Made by a program: the position numbers and the translations under genes. A DNA stretch of 64,000 nucleotides from Micromonospora citrea (GTDB lineage Bacteria; Actinomycetota; Actinomycetes; Mycobacteriales; Micromonosporaceae). Below the pieces are notes generated by a model. The model searched no databases and was not told the origin of the DNA. It worked only from the letters and a program-made list of their open reading frames with translations. Every line of letters begins with the position of its first letter. Position 1 is the first letter of the stretch. Location of the stretch: NCBI RefSeq assembly GCF_900090315.1, contig NZ_FMHZ01000002.1:5302501-5366500 (forward strand). The letters are read 5' to 3'. Below, piece by piece: positions 61,104 through 64,000 of the stretch.

Positions 61104-62182
61104 CCGCCGTCCTGGCCGCCTCCTGGTCGACCACCATGCGGTACGTCCGCCAGGCCGCCGACGACTTCTGGTGCGCGGTCGAGGAGCGCTGCCCGGGGCT
61201 GCTGCCGGAACGGGAGGCAGGCGTGTTCCTCGCCGCGTTGGGGCGGGTGGCCAGCGGCGGCGACGACCCGGCGGGGCGGGCGGCGCTGCTGGCCGTGCTC
61301 GGCCGGGCCCACCGCCGCTACGGACTGTCGCCCCACCAGCGGACCGTGGCGCTCATGTTGGCGGCCACCGTCGCCCGCCATGCCGCGCCGCTGCCATCCG
61401 GACTGTCGGCGGCATGGCAACGGGCCGGCGAGCGTGCGTTGGCGGCGACTGCCGGCTGCGCCGAGCGCGTCGGCGACGGCCCGGCCTGGTGGCCGGCCCA
61501 GGTCATCGCGCACGACCGGGCCGCCGACGGCCTCGCCATCCTGACCGTACGCCCCGTGCGGCGGGTGCTCTTCCGGCCCGGCCAGGCGGTGCCCCTGTGC
61601 ACCGAGCGCCGGCTGGGCCGGTGGCGCTGGTATGCACCGGCCAACGCCCCGCGCCCGGACGGCACGCTGGAGTTCCACGTCCGCGCCGTCGCCGCCGGCT
61701 CCGTCTCCCGCACCCTCGTCCACGCGGTACTCCCCGGCGACCAGCTCTGGCTCGGCCCGCCCGACGGCACCGGGCTGACCCTCGACGAGTCGTCGCGGTC
61801 GGATCTGCTGCTGGTGGCCGGAGGCACCGGGCTGGCGCTGCTGCGCGCCATCGTCGAGCAGGTGGCCGCCGCGCCGGCCGGGCGGCGGGTCACCCTGGTC
61901 GTCGGGGCCCGCTCCTTCGCCGACCTCTACGACTCGATCAGCCTGGACAAGTTGCAGTGCGCCCACGACTGGCTGACCGTCGTGCCGGCGTTCTCGCACG
62001 ACGTCGCCGCCGCCCCGGCCGAGCAGGCCGACGCGCTCACCATGGCGCTTGACCACCACCGACCCAACCAGGAGGTCTACGTCTGCGGGCCGCCCGCGAT
62101 GATCGCCGGGGCGCGACTGCGGCTGCTCGCCGCCGGCGTGCCGGCCGAGCGGATCCACCTGCCCGACGGGTACGCCGGCTGA
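61100..62182 (+). CDS. Flavohemoprotein-like globin/FAD/NAD reductase
   Basis: Protein of 360 residues. The N-terminal 120 form a globin-like domain; His in G-R-A-H-R-R-Y-G-L-S-P aligns by spacing with the proximal His of flavohemoglobins (seven residues before the K/S-P-E/H-Q proline). The FAD domain (about 135-230) has R-W-Y-A where R-x-Y-S is usual and G-S-V-S for the phosphate; the NAD domain has V-A-G-G-T-G near 235 and Y-V-C-G-P-P-A-M near 329. It could act as NO dioxygenase or reduce the partner globin. It starts with GTG overlapping the previous stop. Confidence 0.75.
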   Translation: MTAVLAASWSTTMRYVRQAADDFWCAVEERCPGLLPEREAGVFLAALGRVASGGDDPAGRAALLAVLGRAHRRYGLSPHQRTVALMLAATVARHAAPLPSGLSAAWQRAGERALAATAGCAERVGDGPAWWPAQVIAHDRAADGLAILTVRPVRRVLFRPGQAVPLCTERRLGRWRWYAPANAPRPDGTLEFHVRAVAAGSVSRTLVHAVLPGDQLWLGPPDGTGLTLDESSRSDLLLVAGGTGLALLRAIVEQVAAAPAGRRVTLVVGARSFADLYDSISLDKLQCAHDWLTVVPAFSHDVAAAPAEQADALTMALDHHRPNQEVYVCGPPAMIAGARLRLLAAGVPAERIHLPDGYAG

Positions 62183-62436
62183 TGGCGGTCTACCGCAGCC
62201 GCAACGCGCTCGCCGGGCCGCTCACCTCGAGCGGCGTCCGCGAGCTGGCGCTGCCGCGTACCCGGCTCGGTCGGCGTGGCTACCGGCCTGAGGACGTCGA
62301 CGCCCTGCTGCACCGGCTCGCCCACGAGGTGGGTGAGCGGAGTCGCCGACTCGACCTTCTCGAACAGGAGAACCAGCGCCTCAAGCAGGCCCTGCGCACC
62401 TGGCAGAGCCGTCTGGGGAGGCGCGCGACCCGATAG
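62182..62436 (+). CDS. Small DivIVA-like coiled-coil protein
   Basis: Protein of 84 residues. Residues about 25-50 match the DivIVA N-terminal motif, R-x-G-Y-R-P-E-D-V-D-A-L-L-H-R-L, and about 50-75 are a short coiled coil (R-R-L-D-L-L-E-Q-E-N-Q-R-L-K-Q). Full DivIVA/Wag31 proteins are much longer and direct polar growth; this is a minimal version. Its ATG overlaps the reductase stop by one base (TGATG). Why a polarity-type protein is made with globins is not known. Confidence 0.7.
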   Translation: MAVYRSRNALAGPLTSSGVRELALPRTRLGRRGYRPEDVDALLHRLAHEVGERSRRLDLLEQENQRLKQALRTWQSRLGRRATR

Positions 62437-62517
62437 ATAACGCCTTACCTGTCGGCATTTGTCGTCTCTACGCGACCGTTCTCCTGGCGGCATGACTGAC
62501 GCGATAATGCGCAGCAC

Positions 62518-63282
62518 ATGCCTTCGGGAAGGTGGCGGTCACCGGTGGCGATTCACGAGCGTCGCGATCGCCTGCGCCAGGTGATCAGGCGGGCGCTGAC
62601 ACCAGGCCGCACCGGTGACCTCACCGCTGCTGTGGATCAGGAACAGTCGGGCATCGATGTGGAGACTGCTCGCAAGATGCTCCTGATCGACTTCGAGCAG
62701 GCGTTCATCCTGCACAACGACTACAAGGACGCGGAGCGTGATCTTTACAAGCTGAGCCTCCGCATCCTGGCGTTCCCCGTCCTGGTCGCGGGAGCCCTGG
62801 TGTCGGCGAAGCTGATCTCGTCGGTCGGTCAGGTGGGCACCGTGTTGCGACTACCCATCATCTATGCCGCAGCGCTGGTCGCCGGCGTGCTGAACACGAT
62901 CGTCCTGCGTGCGTACGTGGTCACCGACCGAGTGCAGACCGAGGCGAAACACCAGGTGAACCGGCTACGCAGCCTGTACCTGCACGCGCTCGCCGCCGAG
63001 TTTCCCGAGGGCTGGAAGCCGGTGTGGGGTTCGACCAACCCCTATCTGGAGAGCCGTCGCAAGCTCAAGGCGGCGGCGCTGACCTCGGTGGTGATCGGCC
63101 TGCTGAATGCCGGTTACGTCGCTGTCGGCGTCGACCGCCTGACCACGTACGGGTCCGACATCTCGTGGCCGGTGGCACTGTCGGTGGCCCTGTGGCTCAT
63201 CTACTTCCTGTTTCAGATGGAATTCACCTGGGACTTCCTACGGAGGGCTCAGCGGGCCCGGTCGAAACGAGCCGCCAGGTGA
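62518..63282 (+). CDS. Four-helix membrane protein, unknown family
   Basis: Protein of 254 residues I cannot place. Residues 1-75 are soluble and charged, with D-F-E-Q-A-F-I-L-H-N-D-Y-K-D-A-E near 57-72; membrane helices lie at about 78-100, 107-130, 183-204 and 212-232, with a basic cytosolic loop between the second and third. Codons carry more A/T at third positions than in the core genes upstream, a hint of later acquisition. GATAAT at 62503-62508 may be its -10. A GTG at 62545 is an alternative start. The stop overlaps the next GTG (GTGA). Confidence 0.65.
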   Translation: MPSGRWRSPVAIHERRDRLRQVIRRALTPGRTGDLTAAVDQEQSGIDVETARKMLLIDFEQAFILHNDYKDAERDLYKLSLRILAFPVLVAGALVSAKLISSVGQVGTVLRLPIIYAAALVAGVLNTIVLRAYVVTDRVQTEAKHQVNRLRSLYLHALAAEFPEGWKPVWGSTNPYLESRRKLKAAALTSVVIGLLNAGYVAVGVDRLTTYGSDISWPVALSVALWLIYFLFQMEFTWDFLRRAQRARSKRAAR

Positions 63283-64000
63283 GGCGCTTCCTGCCGGGCA
63301 GTGACCCGGTCGACTACGACTTCCAGACCACCGTCGGCCTTCTCGCCCGGTACGGCGAGCCGATCTTTGTCGCGCTTGATCGGCTTCGCGAGGTGGACTT
63401 TCTCTTTTCCCGCATGGCGTTGCTGCATCAGGACGCCATCGACCCGGAGTTGTTGTTTCGGCAGACGCTCCCGCCGGTGGCGGTGGGGACCCGGCTCGGT
63501 CTCGAACCCACTGCACTGGCTGAGTACGTGAGGATCTATGCCCTGGGTCAGACGCTCGTCCTGAACAACATGGACCGCCACCTCGACCTGTCGGCGTCCT
63601 ACTCCCTGAGGGACCCGGCGCTGCTGCTCGCCGACGTCAACTCGACGATGTGTTTCGCGGTGACGAGCGTCCTGACGATGATCCGGGAAGCGTCGCTCAG
63701 CCCGGCCGGCAGACGAGCGCTTCCGGTGATGGCGAGGGTCACCGCCGGGATCGTCCAGTCGATGCACGACAACTACGCGGGCAGATTCGACGTGGCGGCG
63801 CTCGACCATCCCGAGAGGCTGGTTGCCTGGTACCGCACGGACGACCGCTCCCGTCATCTGGGCTCCGGCTTCTATTCGTCGGGGCTGCTCGGTCTGCTGG
63901 CCTACGCTGCGCAGCCTGTGCCGGACGGGCTGGGCGAGGTGCTGCGGAAGATGCGCCGGCTACGGCAGCGGGTGGACGAGTTGGCCGATCTGTTCGAGGA
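63279..64000 (+). CDS. Possible class I isoprenoid synthase-like protein, 3' truncated
   Basis: At least 240 residues from a GTG overlapping the previous stop; the frame is still open at the window end. All-helical. The stretch near the end, S-G-F-Y-S-S-G-L-L-G-L-L ... R-Q-R-V-D-E-L-A-D-L-F-E, resembles the second aspartate-rich helix of polyprenyl synthases, and L-N-N-M-D-R-H-L-D near 96-104 lies where the first D-D-x-x-D should be, but is degenerate. This is a fold-level guess. Lower GC third positions, as in the membrane protein before it, suggest a transferred operon continuing beyond the edge. Confidence 0.45.
   Translation, partial: MRRFLPGSDPVDYDFQTTVGLLARYGEPIFVALDRLREVDFLFSRMALLHQDAIDPELLFRQTLPPVAVGTRLGLEPTALAEYVRIYALGQTLVLNNMDRHLDLSASYSLRDPALLLADVNSTMCFAVTSVLTMIREASLSPAGRRALPVMARVTAGIVQSMHDNYAGRFDVAALDHPERLVAWYRTDDRSRHLGSGFYSSGLLGLLAYAAQPVPDGLGEVLRKMRRLRQRVDELADLFE

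Overview
The window is a high-GC chromosomal stretch whose codon use, short or absent leaders and gene order point to an actinobacterium of the Micromonosporaceae (Micromonospora-like; genus is an inference from style, not proven). It carries an aa3/bcc respiratory gene set, and much of its gene content is shared with the Mycobacterium tuberculosis block around Rv2179c-Rv2205c (glycerate kinase, ErpA, adoK, ctaC, ctaF, trpD, ctaE, qcrCAB, the DEDD/GIY-YIG nuclease, pimB', fadD15, an SRPBCC protein, an acyltransferase, exoribonuclease), so most of it is core chromosome. No tRNA, rRNA, CRISPR, insertion sequence or prophage was seen.

Layout. 1-2416: ABC exporter operon (first gene cut by the edge). 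2536-4364: XRE/cupin regulator divergent from an AzlCD-type amino-acid exporter. 4489-7941, minus strand: DUF3043 membrane protein, murA, nadA. 8001-11323: glycerate kinase, ErpA-type Fe-S carrier, adenosine kinase and a P-loop kinase. 11352-12733, minus: TusA-like protein and cysteine desulfurase, divergent from ctaC-ctaF (12930-14340). 14589-18238: acetyltransferase, zinc-ribbon protein, trpD, a lone receiver domain, CtaG-type assembly factor. 18347-22627: ctaE-qcrC-qcrA-qcrB, the electron-transport core. 22837-29217: secreted DUF4142 protein, Lrp-type ligand domain, sugar nucleotidyltransferase/Nudix pair, RSH (ppGpp) enzyme, DEDD/GIY-YIG nuclease. 29345-33944: NYN ribonuclease-like protein, small CxxC protein, small coupled ORF, M48 protease, PimB-like mannosyltransferase. 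33990-36570: GGDEF-EAL enzyme overlapping a DUF574 methyltransferase. 36754-40953: response regulator, histidine kinase and long-chain acyl-CoA synthetase in one minus-strand operon. 41144-46467: SRPBCC protein, ROK glucokinase, EEP-family protein, flavin monooxygenase and a hydrolase reached through two tandem repeated micro-ORFs. 46559-55722: otsA, membrane protein, acyltransferase, a large cyclase/STAND-ATPase/TPR protein divergent from a small repeat protein, Crp/Fnr regulator, exoribonuclease. 55784-58386: FMN-binding protein, a phosphofructokinase with pyrophosphate-type residues, proC. 58508-60300: XRE regulator plus flavoprotein pair. 60496-62436: tightly overlapped operon with two globin-type proteins and a DivIVA-like protein. 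62518-64000: a less GC-rich operon of a four-helix membrane protein and an isoprenoid-synthase-like protein cut by the edge.

Regulatory signals that recur: GC-rich perfect hairpins at gene ends; overlapping GTGA/ATGA stop-start junctions; -10-like hexamers 6-7 nt before the start codon, implying leaderless mRNAs; and two TGTC-N12-TAGCGT elements that match the LexA-independent DNA-damage promoter of actinobacteria. The most interesting spots are the tandem micro-ORF repeat at 45528-45649, the globin/DivIVA operon at 60496-62436, the small repeat protein facing the cyclase/STAND gene at 53857-54072, and the edge operon at 62518 onward.
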